From IMG/VR virus record IMGVR_UViG_3300009129_000065, positions 1 to 29,806 of that record: 29,806 nt of DNA; one strand, written 5' to 3'. The notes beneath the pieces are model-generated. The model was not told where the DNA came from. It did not search any database and saw nothing but the letters and a program-made list of their open reading frames with translations. Numbering within the stretch: the first letter of the stretch is position 1; each line of letters begins with the position of its first letter. This DNA is from a virus. Made by a program: the position numbers and the translations under genes. This document shows, piece by piece, positions 17,297-25,110 of this stretch.

Positions 17297-19738
17297 TTAG
17301 CCGAAGAAATACGGGGAATTTAGAACCTGTTCAAGGTCCAGATCGCCCTTCTCTGGCAGAGGTGGTAGCTCGATACCGAGAGCTTTCTCGTGTGCTTCCT
17401 TGAACTCCTTGAGCAAGTCGTTCTCGGAGTGCAGCTTTACGAACTGTTCTTGGATGATCCGTTGGAGCTTACCGGCGTCAGCTGCGTGGGTTCCGAAGTC
17501 ATCGTGGATCATGGCGAAGGAGTTGATACCCTCTGCTAGACAGGCTACGATCACCATCATCATGTGCGTGGCGTCAACGTGGTGCACCTGATTAGGGCTG
17601 CTGCCTTGTCGCTGCTTACGTACGTCGATGTCGTTGGTGTTCGACGCTACCCGGAGGAACAGCTTGCCGCCGATCTGGGTCTCGATCTGCCGGGTCTTGA
17701 ACTTCATACGCTTCTGGATCACTGGGAAGCCCAGAGGGGAGGTGTACGTCAGTCCGTGACCTGCCTTGCCGATGATGGCCGAGGCGTCCTGTATCCACTT
17801 CATAGCGGCCCGTGCTGCGATCACAACCTCACCGATGCTTTCCCAAAGGATAGGGGCGAGGAAGATGCAGTGCTTGAACGCTGTATTCTCTGCGAAGCTG
17901 CGCTCAGCCTTCTCACGATACCACTTGTAGATCGAGCCAGTGCACGCCTGCTGTGTGCTGCCGTAGGGCAGGGTCATGACAGGGGTCTTGGCTAGGCTGC
18001 GTGGCATACTATCGCCGAGGATGAACAGCCAGTTCTTCGCTGCTGGTGTGTCCATTGCTTTCAGCTTAGCGTAGCACACGTCAGCAACGCGCTGGTAGAT
18101 GTCAGCTGGTGTCTCAGCAGGCATGAGGTTCACAGCGCTGCCGCCTACGCTGTCACGCAGCATAGCGGAGAAGTGCTGTAGGCCGTTGCAGGAACCGTCG
18201 AGGCCCACGGGGAGGTGGGACACGAAGTCGCGGTGATCAGCTAGCTCCATGCAGTCACGGAACTCGAAGCACCATGCGAGGAACTGCCAAGGCTTGTCTG
18301 CCTGTGTCCAGACACCGCGGTTCCCGATGGGATCGTCGGCTGCTGCCATGAACTGCTGAGCGTTCTCGAACACCCAAGCTACGCGGTCGTCGTACGATGC
18401 TTTGTCGTAGCCGTACTTGTTCGCGCCGTTGATCATGAACCAGCGGAAGCCGTCTTCACCGAGAGCCTTGCCCTCAGAGAACTCAATCAGCGCCTTGCTG
18501 TGGTCCGTACCCTGTGGGTTCAGGCCAGCTGCTGTGGCGTATACGCGGCCACGGAAGTCTGTTTGATACACATAGAAGAACTCGTCGTGCTTGGTGAGCT
18601 CTTGTGCCAGCCGCATGGTGCGGGAGAAGGCTAGGCTCTTAGCACGGCGCTCGTTCTCAGCTGTGTAGAGCTCACGCATCTCCGCCTTCCAGTTATCAAA
18701 CGCCTCTGCCAGAGGGCTACCCTCAGCAGGCTTGTGATCTTCTGGCAGACCGTCGAGAGGACATGCAGGGAACTCGATCGGTGCTGCACGAGGCATACCG
18801 CATTCGAGGTTGTTCTTCCACACGTACTGCATGACGTCCTTGAGGCGAGTGTTTACCCGCCAGCCGGTGCGCTGCATAGCGTTGATGGCCTGCGTTACGG
18901 CAGGCATTTCAGCGTTCTGGTACGCGTGTTTACGCGACCCGTCGTACGAGTTCGACTTGATCAGCGGGGTGCGGGCTCTAAGCTCAGGGCTGTAGAACCC
19001 GCCCTCCGTGTTCGACACCCAGTCTGCCGGGGGGATAATGCAGGGCATACGATCCGGGCTCATAACTTCCACGGAATCGTTGTGTCGATTGATCCAGTCG
19101 AGACACTCGTCGGTTGGGACGAGCAGCACGATTGTTTGGTTACGCTTGTTCAAGCTCTTCTGCTTCTTGACCAAGTCTGTCACTTCCATGATGAGGGAGA
19201 CGATGAGTGCGCCAGCAGCGACCCTGTCTTCACCTGACCAGTCAGTCCACTGTAGACCACGGTCCTCGCCCTTGCCGCGGAGCACGTTGCGCTTGTGGCT
19301 ATAGCTGGCGATGTTCTTGCGATCGAAGTCTCGGAGCAAGCTGTCGTAGTATTCTTTGTACTCAGTCTCGAAGTGCACGAAACGCAGCTCGTCCTCGCAC
19401 CGCATCCCGATCTGCATACACATGGTTGTGATGTTGTTGTTCGGGCTGTGGATGGAGTTGATGATTGCACGAAGGCCCAGCAAGGCTACCTTGTCTGGGT
19501 CAATCGTGGCAATGAGCTTAGCTACCTTGTTCCGGCGACGTCCGTCAGGGTGCTTACCGTCGAGGTAGAGCTTGATGTGATCCGCGATACGGATGACGTA
19601 GCTACGCAGAAGCGTGCTTCCCGCTGATGTCTCGGAGTTACGGGTCTCCTGTGCCGCTGCCTGCTGGCTGCGGAAGCGTTCTACGCCCTTGTTGACCATG
19701 TGTTCTTCTAGGTCAAGCTGATCTTGTATCGTCGGCAT
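17297..19738 (-). CDS. T7-type single-subunit DNA-directed RNA polymerase (813 aa)
   Basis: All catalytic landmarks of the T7 RNA polymerase family are present: DFRGRVYATA (residues 394-403, the D-x-x-G-R motif), VGLDGSCNGLQHFSAM with D514 (T7 D537), RSLAKTPVMTLPYGS with K584 and Y592 (T7 K631 and Y639), and MIHDDFGTHAAD with D746 (T7 D812). The C-terminus NSPYFFG parallels the aromatic T7 end FAFA. At 813 residues it is shorter than T7 (883). The promoter-specificity loop should lie near residues 680-715 and is not conserved. AAGGGAT precedes the ATG. Its position next to the structural genes is phiKMV-like. It is the last gene of the block headed by putative promoter P3 and sits directly upstream of P2, so it should drive both. 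Confidence 0.97.
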   Translation of the reverse strand: MPTIQDQLDLEEHMVNKGVERFRSQQAAAQETRNSETSAGSTLLRSYVIRIADHIKLYLDGKHPDGRRRNKVAKLIATIDPDKVALLGLRAIINSIHSPNNNITTMCMQIGMRCEDELRFVHFETEYKEYYDSLLRDFDRKNIASYSHKRNVLRGKGEDRGLQWTDWSGEDRVAAGALIVSLIMEVTDLVKKQKSLNKRNQTIVLLVPTDECLDWINRHNDSVEVMSPDRMPCIIPPADWVSNTEGGFYSPELRARTPLIKSNSYDGSRKHAYQNAEMPAVTQAINAMQRTGWRVNTRLKDVMQYVWKNNLECGMPRAAPIEFPACPLDGLPEDHKPAEGSPLAEAFDNWKAEMRELYTAENERRAKSLAFSRTMRLAQELTKHDEFFYVYQTDFRGRVYATAAGLNPQGTDHSKALIEFSEGKALGEDGFRWFMINGANKYGYDKASYDDRVAWVFENAQQFMAAADDPIGNRGVWTQADKPWQFLAWCFEFRDCMELADHRDFVSHLPVGLDGSCNGLQHFSAMLRDSVGGSAVNLMPAETPADIYQRVADVCYAKLKAMDTPAAKNWLFILGDSMPRSLAKTPVMTLPYGSTQQACTGSIYKWYREKAERSFAENTAFKHCIFLAPILWESIGEVVIAARAAMKWIQDASAIIGKAGHGLTYTSPLGFPVIQKRMKFKTRQIETQIGGKLFLRVASNTNDIDVRKQRQGSSPNQVHHVDATHMMMVIVACLAEGINSFAMIHDDFGTHAADAGKLQRIIQEQFVKLHSENDLLKEFKEAHEKALGIELPPLPEKGDLDLEQVLNSPYFFG

Positions 19739-19743
19739 CTATA

Positions 19744-20124
19744 CTATCCCTTCATAGCTGCTCGTTTCTTCCGCGCTTTAGCGTTCTTCGCTAGGCGCTT
19801 CTCTTCTTCTGTCTTGTGGGTTGGATAAATCAAGCCACCGTGCTGAGGCTCTTTGTGCCTCTGACGGTAGGCCATGAGGTTATCAAGCCACTCGTCTACT
19901 GTCAATTTGTTCTTAGCACGTCGGGCTAGGTTATGAATCTTGCCCTCAATACCGTTGCAGTTAATACACAGTACGTCTCGTATGTAGCCCGTGGTGTGGT
20001 CGTGATCGAGGGCAGGCTTCTTACCGCCTGCCTTCATACTACCCTCACACAACGGGCACTTGTACTTCTGCTTAGCTAACAGCTTAGCTCGTACTGGTGC
20101 GATCTGTGCTGTCTTGAGTTTCAT
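19744..20124 (-). CDS. Recombination endonuclease VII-like nuclease (126 aa)
   Basis: A His-Me (HNH-type) nuclease with the endonuclease VII pattern: CPLC (C23, C26), then LDHDHTTGYIRDVLCINCN at residues 39-57, with C53 and C56 completing the zinc site and D40-H41-D42-H43 the metal/catalytic segment. T4 endonuclease VII of this family resolves branched DNA; in T7-like phages that lack endonuclease I, such genes probably clear branched replication intermediates before packaging and may help break host DNA. The C-terminus is very basic (ARKKRAAMKG). The start overlaps the upstream membrane-protein stop as ATGA. It precedes the RNA polymerase gene by five bases. Confidence 0.92.
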   Translation of the reverse strand: MKLKTAQIAPVRAKLLAKQKYKCPLCEGSMKAGGKKPALDHDHTTGYIRDVLCINCNGIEGKIHNLARRAKNKLTVDEWLDNLMAYRQRHKEPQHGGLIYPTHKTEEEKRLAKNAKARKKRAAMKG

Positions 20125-20318
20125 TTATACAGCCTCTGTCTACGAACCTCGTAGTATACCTCCCGCCATATGAGCGCTAAAAAAATAAGAGGAATTATAG
20201 AAACTAAAGCCAGCACAATAATTTCAGTGTGGTACACTAGACCGACGCCTAGTGCGAGAAACGCTAGAATTACACCTACAACTACGGCTGTTGCCCACAG
20301 CGCTGCTATCTTATCCAT
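20121..20318 (-). CDS. Small membrane protein with two predicted transmembrane helices (65 aa)
   Basis: Two hydrophobic helices, about residues 7-28 (LWATAVVVGVILAFLALGVG) and 32-52 (EIIVLALVSIIPLIFLALIW), are followed by a basic tail (REVYYEVRRQRLYK). Size and topology would fit a small class II-type holin, but the position among replication genes, not with lysis genes, argues against a firm holin call. AGAAGGAT lies about eight bases before the ATG. The start overlaps the 47-codon zinc-ribbon gene by eight bases, and the stop overlaps the endonuclease VII start (ATGA). Confidence 0.75.
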   Translation of the reverse strand: MDKIAALWATAVVVGVILAFLALGVGLVYHTEIIVLALVSIIPLIFLALIWREVYYEVRRQRLYK

Positions 20319-20454
20319 CTTCTTGTATCCTTCTGATTAATACCTGCTTGTACTTCGCCCCGCACGTCTTGCACTGGACCCGCTGGTCAACAGCCGAGAT
20401 GTGGGGGCGGGGAGCTTTGATCTCCGTGTCGCAGTAATTGCATTTGAACTTCAC
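20311..20454 (-). CDS. Zinc-ribbon microprotein (47 aa, GTG start)
   Basis: A 47-codon frame starts with GTG at 20454, overlapping the exonuclease stop as GTGA, and ends eight bases inside the next gene. AAGGA lies nine bases upstream. The product contains C5-N-Y-C8 and C28-K-T-C31 (FKCNYCDTEIKAPRP, then VQCKTCGAKYKQVL), a clear four-cysteine zinc-ribbon pattern, with a basic C-terminal helix. It probably binds nucleic acid or a polymerase; the target is unknown. Too short for usual gene-length cut-offs, but the paired CxxC motifs and the two overlaps make it convincing. Confidence 0.8.
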   Translation of the reverse strand: MKFKCNYCDTEIKAPRPHISAVDQRVQCKTCGAKYKQVLIRRIQEDG

Positions 20455-21626
20455 TTACTCATTTCCTTTAGCCATTCGATGACGTCGTCAGGGTTATTGT
20501 TCCGGCGCATCCAGAGCAGCTGCATGTCTGCGATCATGTGCTGCTGCCATGTTGTTGACCTACCGTCGCGGTAGTCGTGCCACTCGTACGTCGAGCCTGA
20601 CCACAGCCAAGCACATACTCGGAAGCATTGCCAGTCTGTCGTGCAGTTCTCTAGGTACTCGTACGCTGCGACTGGGCCTACCTTCGTAGACTTGCCCTTG
20701 AGGTTACGCGTGTCTGGGCAACCCTTAATGTGATCAGCGGTGTCGCCCATGAGCATCTGTGCCCAGAAGAACTTCGTTCCCCAGCCGAGCACCTTCTTAG
20801 TCGTCGTGCTGGTGTCGATCCAGATATCTCCGAAGGGGTCCGTCTCGATCACGACTTCGTCTTGGAAGCAGTAGTGTAGACCGGGGGCCATGCGGAGGTC
20901 TTTGTCCTTGGATACGATCACGGAGTTCTCAGGGTCGTTGTAGTTCGCCTGAGCCATGCCGTCGTCGGCCTCTTGATCGAAGTGGATAACTGCGTTCGGT
21001 AGCTCACCTATGAAGGCTCTGATGGCCTCTAGGTACATTGGCTTATCACGCCCCTTACGGTTGCCTTGGTACTCCTGAGTGAGCGCCTGATCGTCTCTGT
21101 GGCCCTTTGTGGACGCGTTAGGTGTGATGTGTGCCACGTAACTCGTAGCACCTGCCATACGCATGAGGTGATCGAGGCCGTTAAGCGCGTTGTTCTTCAT
21201 GTCCTCCAATGGTACGCGAGGCTTGAGTCCTTCAAGCTGTTCCTTGGTCTCAGCAGAGACTTGATAGCACATGAAGTCTGCGTCGATGTGGGCTACCCTG
21301 TTCGGCACTGCCGGAGGATAGTTCTTATGCTGTTTGGTCTGGTCTGGTAGGTTAGTTGGTATCTTCATCTTCCATACCCTCTCGTATATGTTATGCAGTC
21401 CGTTCTTGTCAGGATGCTTCCGAACCCACATACCAGATGCAGGTTCGAAATGCTTCTTGAAAAAGTTGTCGAGCTTAGCGTTACCAGTAATGATGCTGAG
21501 GTCTACTTGCTCTGACAACCGATCGAAGTCATGGTCCGACATGATCGGAGTGTCCATGTACTCGTAACAGTATGCCGCAACCGATAACCGGATGCGGCGT
21601 CTGCGTTCAGCCTCAACCTCAGTCAC
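20451..21626 (-). CDS. FEN-type 5'-3' exonuclease (T7 gp6-like) with ligase-like N-terminal segment (391 aa)
   Basis: Residues about 110-310 carry the flap-endonuclease/T7 gene 6 pattern: HIDADF (D115, D117), a YQGNRKGRDKP loop (186-196), QEADDGMA (E219, D221, D222), VSKDKDLR (238-245) and LMGDTADHIKGCPD (292-305, the GDxxDxIxG motif). These acidic residues bind two metal ions. The enzyme would remove RNA primers and degrade host DNA. The first 90 residues are extra: AYCYEYMDTPIMSDHDFDRL resembles the Ia helical segment of NAD-dependent DNA ligases. The start is GTG at 21626, sharing its G with the previous stop (TAGTG); no nearby ATG is available. The gene follows the putative ssDNA-binding gene. 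Confidence 0.87.
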   Translation of the reverse strand: MTEVEAERRRRIRLSVAAYCYEYMDTPIMSDHDFDRLSEQVDLSIITGNAKLDNFFKKHFEPASGMWVRKHPDKNGLHNIYERVWKMKIPTNLPDQTKQHKNYPPAVPNRVAHIDADFMCYQVSAETKEQLEGLKPRVPLEDMKNNALNGLDHLMRMAGATSYVAHITPNASTKGHRDDQALTQEYQGNRKGRDKPMYLEAIRAFIGELPNAVIHFDQEADDGMAQANYNDPENSVIVSKDKDLRMAPGLHYCFQDEVVIETDPFGDIWIDTSTTTKKVLGWGTKFFWAQMLMGDTADHIKGCPDTRNLKGKSTKVGPVAAYEYLENCTTDWQCFRVCAWLWSGSTYEWHDYRDGRSTTWQQHMIADMQLLWMRRNNNPDDVIEWLKEMSK

Positions 21627-22486
21627 TACAGACCGAGTGCTGCGAGAGGGTCTTCTTCCGCAGTAGACGGCACGTTCTCGCCGCCCTTTTGCTCAGTCGT
21701 AGTCTCTGCCTTAGGGGTTGGGGCTGGGTTAGGTGCCAAGTCTTCCTTGATCGGAACACCGATACCAGCCACCAGAGCTTCCAGCGGGGAGCCGATGAAG
21801 TTCGATGCTGCCATGGCCTCGTTCTGGATGAAGTTCTTGCTGACCTCGATGTCTTGGCCCTTGCCGTCGTTCTTGGTGTAGGTACCGTCGATGAAGATCG
21901 AGTCCCACTGTTCCTTGCTTGGGTTAGACCAGAGCAACAACTGAACAGCATGTGTAGCTTCCGGTACGTCAAGGATCGTGGTCTCGTTAGTGATCGGGTC
22001 AGTCACAGAAGGTGCACCGATGTCCCACACGCCGTCAACCTTGATGTTAGCGTACGTGTTCTTGCCGTCCTTCGACAGGTTGTGTTTGATCTTCACGAGG
22101 AAGCCTTCACCCAGCAGCTGTGCCATGTGCTTGATGTCTGTCCGACCAGCGAGCATCTTCTTGAAGAGCTTCTGGAAGTTCGACTTCTCGCTTGACGAGA
22201 TCGTCAGCTTCTCACGGTGAATGTTAGTACGTGTCATCTTGACGCCGTCTTTCTCATATTCCGTGATGTGCTTAGGACCATTGAGTTCAAAGGTCAGACG
22301 CACTTCTGCTGCATCCGGCTTGTCTACGCCTTGGTATGGACGCTGTGGTTGTTTACCGATTTCAACGTATCCAATGAAGCGTGCTGTAGTATAACCTTCT
22401 GGTGCTACTGTACGCTCAAAGGCTTTAGTTTCTGTTTGGTCATCATACTGAGCTGCATTACCTGCTTGATCTAGTAGATTAGTCAT
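21626..22486 (-). CDS. Probable ssDNA-binding protein (286 aa)
   Basis: First gene of the block after putative promoter P3, between DNA polymerase and 5'-3' exonuclease, where T7-like phages keep a gp2.5-type protein. The N-terminal part (about residues 28-200) looks beta-rich with mixed charges, including GYTTARFIGYVEIGKQPQRP and FELNGPKHITEYEKDG, as in phage OB-fold-like binding proteins. Residues 250-275 are a Pro/Thr linker, and the tail ends AEEDPLAALGL, an acidic-hydrophobic tip like the C-termini by which single-strand binders contact polymerase and helicase. AGGAG lies about ten bases before the ATG. The role is inferred from tail and context; identity as a binding protein is not proven by motif. 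Confidence 0.6.
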   Translation of the reverse strand: MTNLLDQAGNAAQYDDQTETKAFERTVAPEGYTTARFIGYVEIGKQPQRPYQGVDKPDAAEVRLTFELNGPKHITEYEKDGVKMTRTNIHREKLTISSSEKSNFQKLFKKMLAGRTDIKHMAQLLGEGFLVKIKHNLSKDGKNTYANIKVDGVWDIGAPSVTDPITNETTILDVPEATHAVQLLLWSNPSKEQWDSIFIDGTYTKNDGKGQDIEVSKNFIQNEAMAASNFIGSPLEALVAGIGVPIKEDLAPNPAPTPKAETTTEQKGGENVPSTAEEDPLAALGL

Positions 22487-22520
22487 TGTATTTCTCTCCT
22501 ATTACAATGTTATATTTTCG

Positions 22521-22541
22521 TGTCTTCTATACGACAGGTTA
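22521..22541 (-). promoter_or_regulatory. Putative phage RNA polymerase promoter P3 (middle block, includes the RNA polymerase gene)
   Basis: The minus-strand element reads TAACCTGTCGTATAGAAGAC plus A, with two differences from P2. It begins one base after the DNA polymerase stop codon. An AT-rich leader of about 34 bases separates it from the ssDNA-binding gene. Because the RNA polymerase gene is in the same downstream run of genes, this site would allow the polymerase to amplify its own expression. Confidence 0.75.
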
Positions 22542-22542
22542 A

Positions 22543-24915
22543 CTATCCTGTCGGTTTCCAGTGCTTTAGGTTGAGCATGTTTGGCCCTACCTCTGCATCT
22601 ACAGGGAAGTCTACGGGACTGTCAATACCGTAGAAGTGTTTTAGGAAGTGTTTAACGCTGGACATTATCTTGACGCAAGCGCCCATCACCTTGTCAACCA
22701 CCTCATTCATCATATCGAACCAAGAGCAATCGTGCACAGTGTTCACCATGAAGGCTTTGCCATCGAAGTTCCTTTTCTTGTTGAAGTATCTGAACAGCTG
22801 ACCAAGAGCCAGCTGCATGATCTCGCCGCCTGTCCCTTGTGTCGGGTAGTTCATAATCTCCGGTTGACTGAACTGATCCATGATGCCCTTGTCCTTGAGG
22901 AACTTAGGTGCATCGTACGTACGCCAGCCGTACAGAGTACCTGTAGGTGACTGCCACGTACCCTTGCGGAACGTGCGGAAGCCTCTCTCAGGGTCTCTGA
23001 ACGCCTCTGCGGTAGCATACGCCTCGTCCTCTACCTTCTGGTGGAACTGCACAACAGCAGGATACATCTTTTCCTCTGCCTCGATCATGACCTTAACCTT
23101 CTCAACCGTCATGTTGGCTGAGATAGCGATGGTCGAAGCACCGGCACCATAGGCACGTTGGAACGAGAAGATTTTACACTCAGTACGAAATACGCTCCAC
23201 ACGGCGTTCTTGATGTGATCCTCGTTCTTACACCACTCGACCGCCTCTTCGTAGGTACAGCCCTCACGAGCAGCTACCCTGACGCAGTGGAAGTCCACTC
23301 CGTTGTTGAGGTCTTTGATCAGGTTAGGGTCGCCTGTGAGCAAACCCTGCACAACCACTTCTAGCTGGCTGTAGTCGATCTCGCCCATCGTGCCCTCGTC
23401 TCCGAAGCGGCTGACGAACATCGCCTTGACGCTTGATTTGTCTCCGCGAGGTATGTTCTGCATGTTCGGGTTAGAGCCACTCATACGTCCCGTCACTGTG
23501 GACGTGTGGTTAAGCTGGTGGTGGATGATATGATCGTGTGGCTGGATGCAGGTGAACATACCCTTGAGCTTGCCATCTGCGCCACGGCTGATGTAGTACG
23601 TCCCGATCTCCTTGTCCAATGCAGTCTTGCGACCCAGTGCTTGAAGGAACGGTACGTCGAGGTTTCCGAGTAGCTCTAGCGTGTCGCTGTCTGTGCTGTA
23701 GATGGGGCCACCTTTGCCGTCCTTGAGCGCACCGGGCTTGAGGTCCAGCACCGCTGGATCGACATAGCCCTTGCACTCGTAGAAGAAGTCACGGTAGCGG
23801 GTCTTGACGTCACCGGGCACGTCCACGTTCTTGAACTTGCCTTCGCCGTTACGCTTGCCTGACTTGTACTTGTCCTGTATCCAATTAGCATCCGCTCCGT
23901 CACAGCAATGGGAACATGAGCCGCCGCCTGTGGCGTGGTTGTCTCCCCCACACTGAGGACACAGCGCTGTATCGTATGTCTTGTATAGACCGGTGCCCTC
24001 GTTGTAGCTGCAATACTGCGGATCAACAGGTTTTCCATTAAACAGAGGCCACTTCTCCGTAGCCTTCTTCCGAGCGAGTTCACCAGTCTTCTCGTCGAGG
24101 TACGTGTCCTGTAGCTGATAGCGGATGGTGCCTCCGTAGATCAGGCAGGACTTGTTCGGGCCTGACGACCACTTGAATCCTACCTCTTCTGGAATGTCCT
24201 TAACGTAGTTAATGAGCTCTTCCTCAGCCTCAGCCAGCTTAGCGTTCAGCTCAGCTAGGTCAGCCTTACCGCGGTCTACGTCGCACTTGATGCCGTTGTA
24301 CTCCATCTCGGTCGATGCCAGCAGTCCGTCCATGCGCACCTTAATCATCTGCGTCATGCCGTTTTCTTCTGCTTCCTTGATCTGGCCGAGATAGATTAGC
24401 TCAGTGTTCCCGATGTCGCCGGAGTTACGGCCCTCTTCCTCGGTCCCGATCAGGTAGTCTTCTACCATTGCAGGGTCGATGTCTGAGGTCTGCACGCCAG
24501 CTTCCCAGAGCGCCTTCATTCCGTCGATCTTCTTACGACCACCGTATTGCTCGATGATCTGATCCATGGCGTTCATGTGCGTCTTACGGTCCTGAGCGTT
24601 CAGCAGGTAGTGTCCGTACTGCGTGCACCAGACTCGACCACCGCGCCGATAGAAGTCAGCAAGGTTGTCGTAGTCTGCTACCATCTCGTACAGCAGGTCG
24701 AACTTGATGTTGTGTCCGACCAGTACGTCTACGTTGTCAGGGATGACGAGCTTGTTGTCAGGCGTCTTGCCCTCGAAGCGTGCCATAGAGCACCGCGTAT
24801 CGCCCTCGACCTTCCAGCCGCGAGCCACTACGTAGTTATCAGGATGCCATGGGTTAGCCTTTCGTTTGTGTGATTGATGGATTTGTGTTTCTAAGTCGAA
24901 GATCATGTAGGCCAT
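22543..24915 (-). CDS. DNA polymerase, family A, with 3'-5' exonuclease (790 aa)
   Basis: Exonuclease motifs: FDLET (D7, E9), GHNIKFD (67-73), and GDIGNTE (166-172) with D167 as likely third-site aspartate, though the usual tyrosine four residues before is Arg. Polymerase motifs: A, GEIDYSQLE (511-519, D514); B, RTECKIFSFQRAYGAG (577-592), with Phe at the position of T7 Y526/E. coli F762; C, VNTVHDCSWF (724-733), where HDE is replaced by HDC. An insert with C319, C322, C334 and C337/C338 looks like a zinc ribbon. Motif order and length fit T7-like replicative polymerases (T7 gp5, 704 aa). GGAG sits seven bases before the ATG at 24915; the ATG at 24906 overlaps the upstream stop but lacks spacing. 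Host thioredoxin dependence cannot be judged. Confidence 0.96.
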   Translation of the reverse strand: MAYMIFDLETQIHQSHKRKANPWHPDNYVVARGWKVEGDTRCSMARFEGKTPDNKLVIPDNVDVLVGHNIKFDLLYEMVADYDNLADFYRRGGRVWCTQYGHYLLNAQDRKTHMNAMDQIIEQYGGRKKIDGMKALWEAGVQTSDIDPAMVEDYLIGTEEEGRNSGDIGNTELIYLGQIKEAEENGMTQMIKVRMDGLLASTEMEYNGIKCDVDRGKADLAELNAKLAEAEEELINYVKDIPEEVGFKWSSGPNKSCLIYGGTIRYQLQDTYLDEKTGELARKKATEKWPLFNGKPVDPQYCSYNEGTGLYKTYDTALCPQCGGDNHATGGGSCSHCCDGADANWIQDKYKSGKRNGEGKFKNVDVPGDVKTRYRDFFYECKGYVDPAVLDLKPGALKDGKGGPIYSTDSDTLELLGNLDVPFLQALGRKTALDKEIGTYYISRGADGKLKGMFTCIQPHDHIIHHQLNHTSTVTGRMSGSNPNMQNIPRGDKSSVKAMFVSRFGDEGTMGEIDYSQLEVVVQGLLTGDPNLIKDLNNGVDFHCVRVAAREGCTYEEAVEWCKNEDHIKNAVWSVFRTECKIFSFQRAYGAGASTIAISANMTVEKVKVMIEAEEKMYPAVVQFHQKVEDEAYATAEAFRDPERGFRTFRKGTWQSPTGTLYGWRTYDAPKFLKDKGIMDQFSQPEIMNYPTQGTGGEIMQLALGQLFRYFNKKRNFDGKAFMVNTVHDCSWFDMMNEVVDKVMGACVKIMSSVKHFLKHFYGIDSPVDFPVDAEVGPNMLNLKHWKPTG

Positions 24916-25100
24916 ACTGGTTCTCCGTTGTGATCTAGTGGTACGTTTCTTCCATTCATTGTTAGTGTGAACCTGTCACCAGCATGAAAGGCTGCATACC
25001 ATACGCACACATCATTAGCGCTGTCAATATCGAGGTCAATTGCCACGTTCTTTGGTGTTGCGTCTGCGTTGCTAAATACAAGCCTTACATTGTGTGCCAT
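24903..25100 (-). CDS. Short unknown protein (65 aa) before DNA polymerase
   Basis: ATG at 25100 with AGAGGAAC about five bases upstream; the stop lies 13 bases inside the polymerase gene. The product begins MAHNVRLVFSNADATP, continues KNVAIDLDIDSANDVCVWYA and ends NGEPVWPT, with an alternating beta-like pattern. No family is recognised. Its tight overlap with the polymerase suggests translational coupling. Confidence 0.75.
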   Translation of the reverse strand: MAHNVRLVFSNADATPKNVAIDLDIDSANDVCVWYAAFHAGDRFTLTMNGRNVPLDHNGEPVWPT

Positions 25101-25110
25101 GTCTGTTCCT

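Noticed and set aside
20121-20318. Holin
   Set aside because: Size and two helices would fit, but no endolysin or spanin is nearby and it lies in the replication block; kept as a membrane protein of unknown role.
21572-22195. 207-codon plus-strand open frame
   Set aside because: It lies opposite the ssDNA-binding and exonuclease genes, has no RBS and no family-like pattern; the Arg/Leu/Val-rich composition is that of an antisense shadow.
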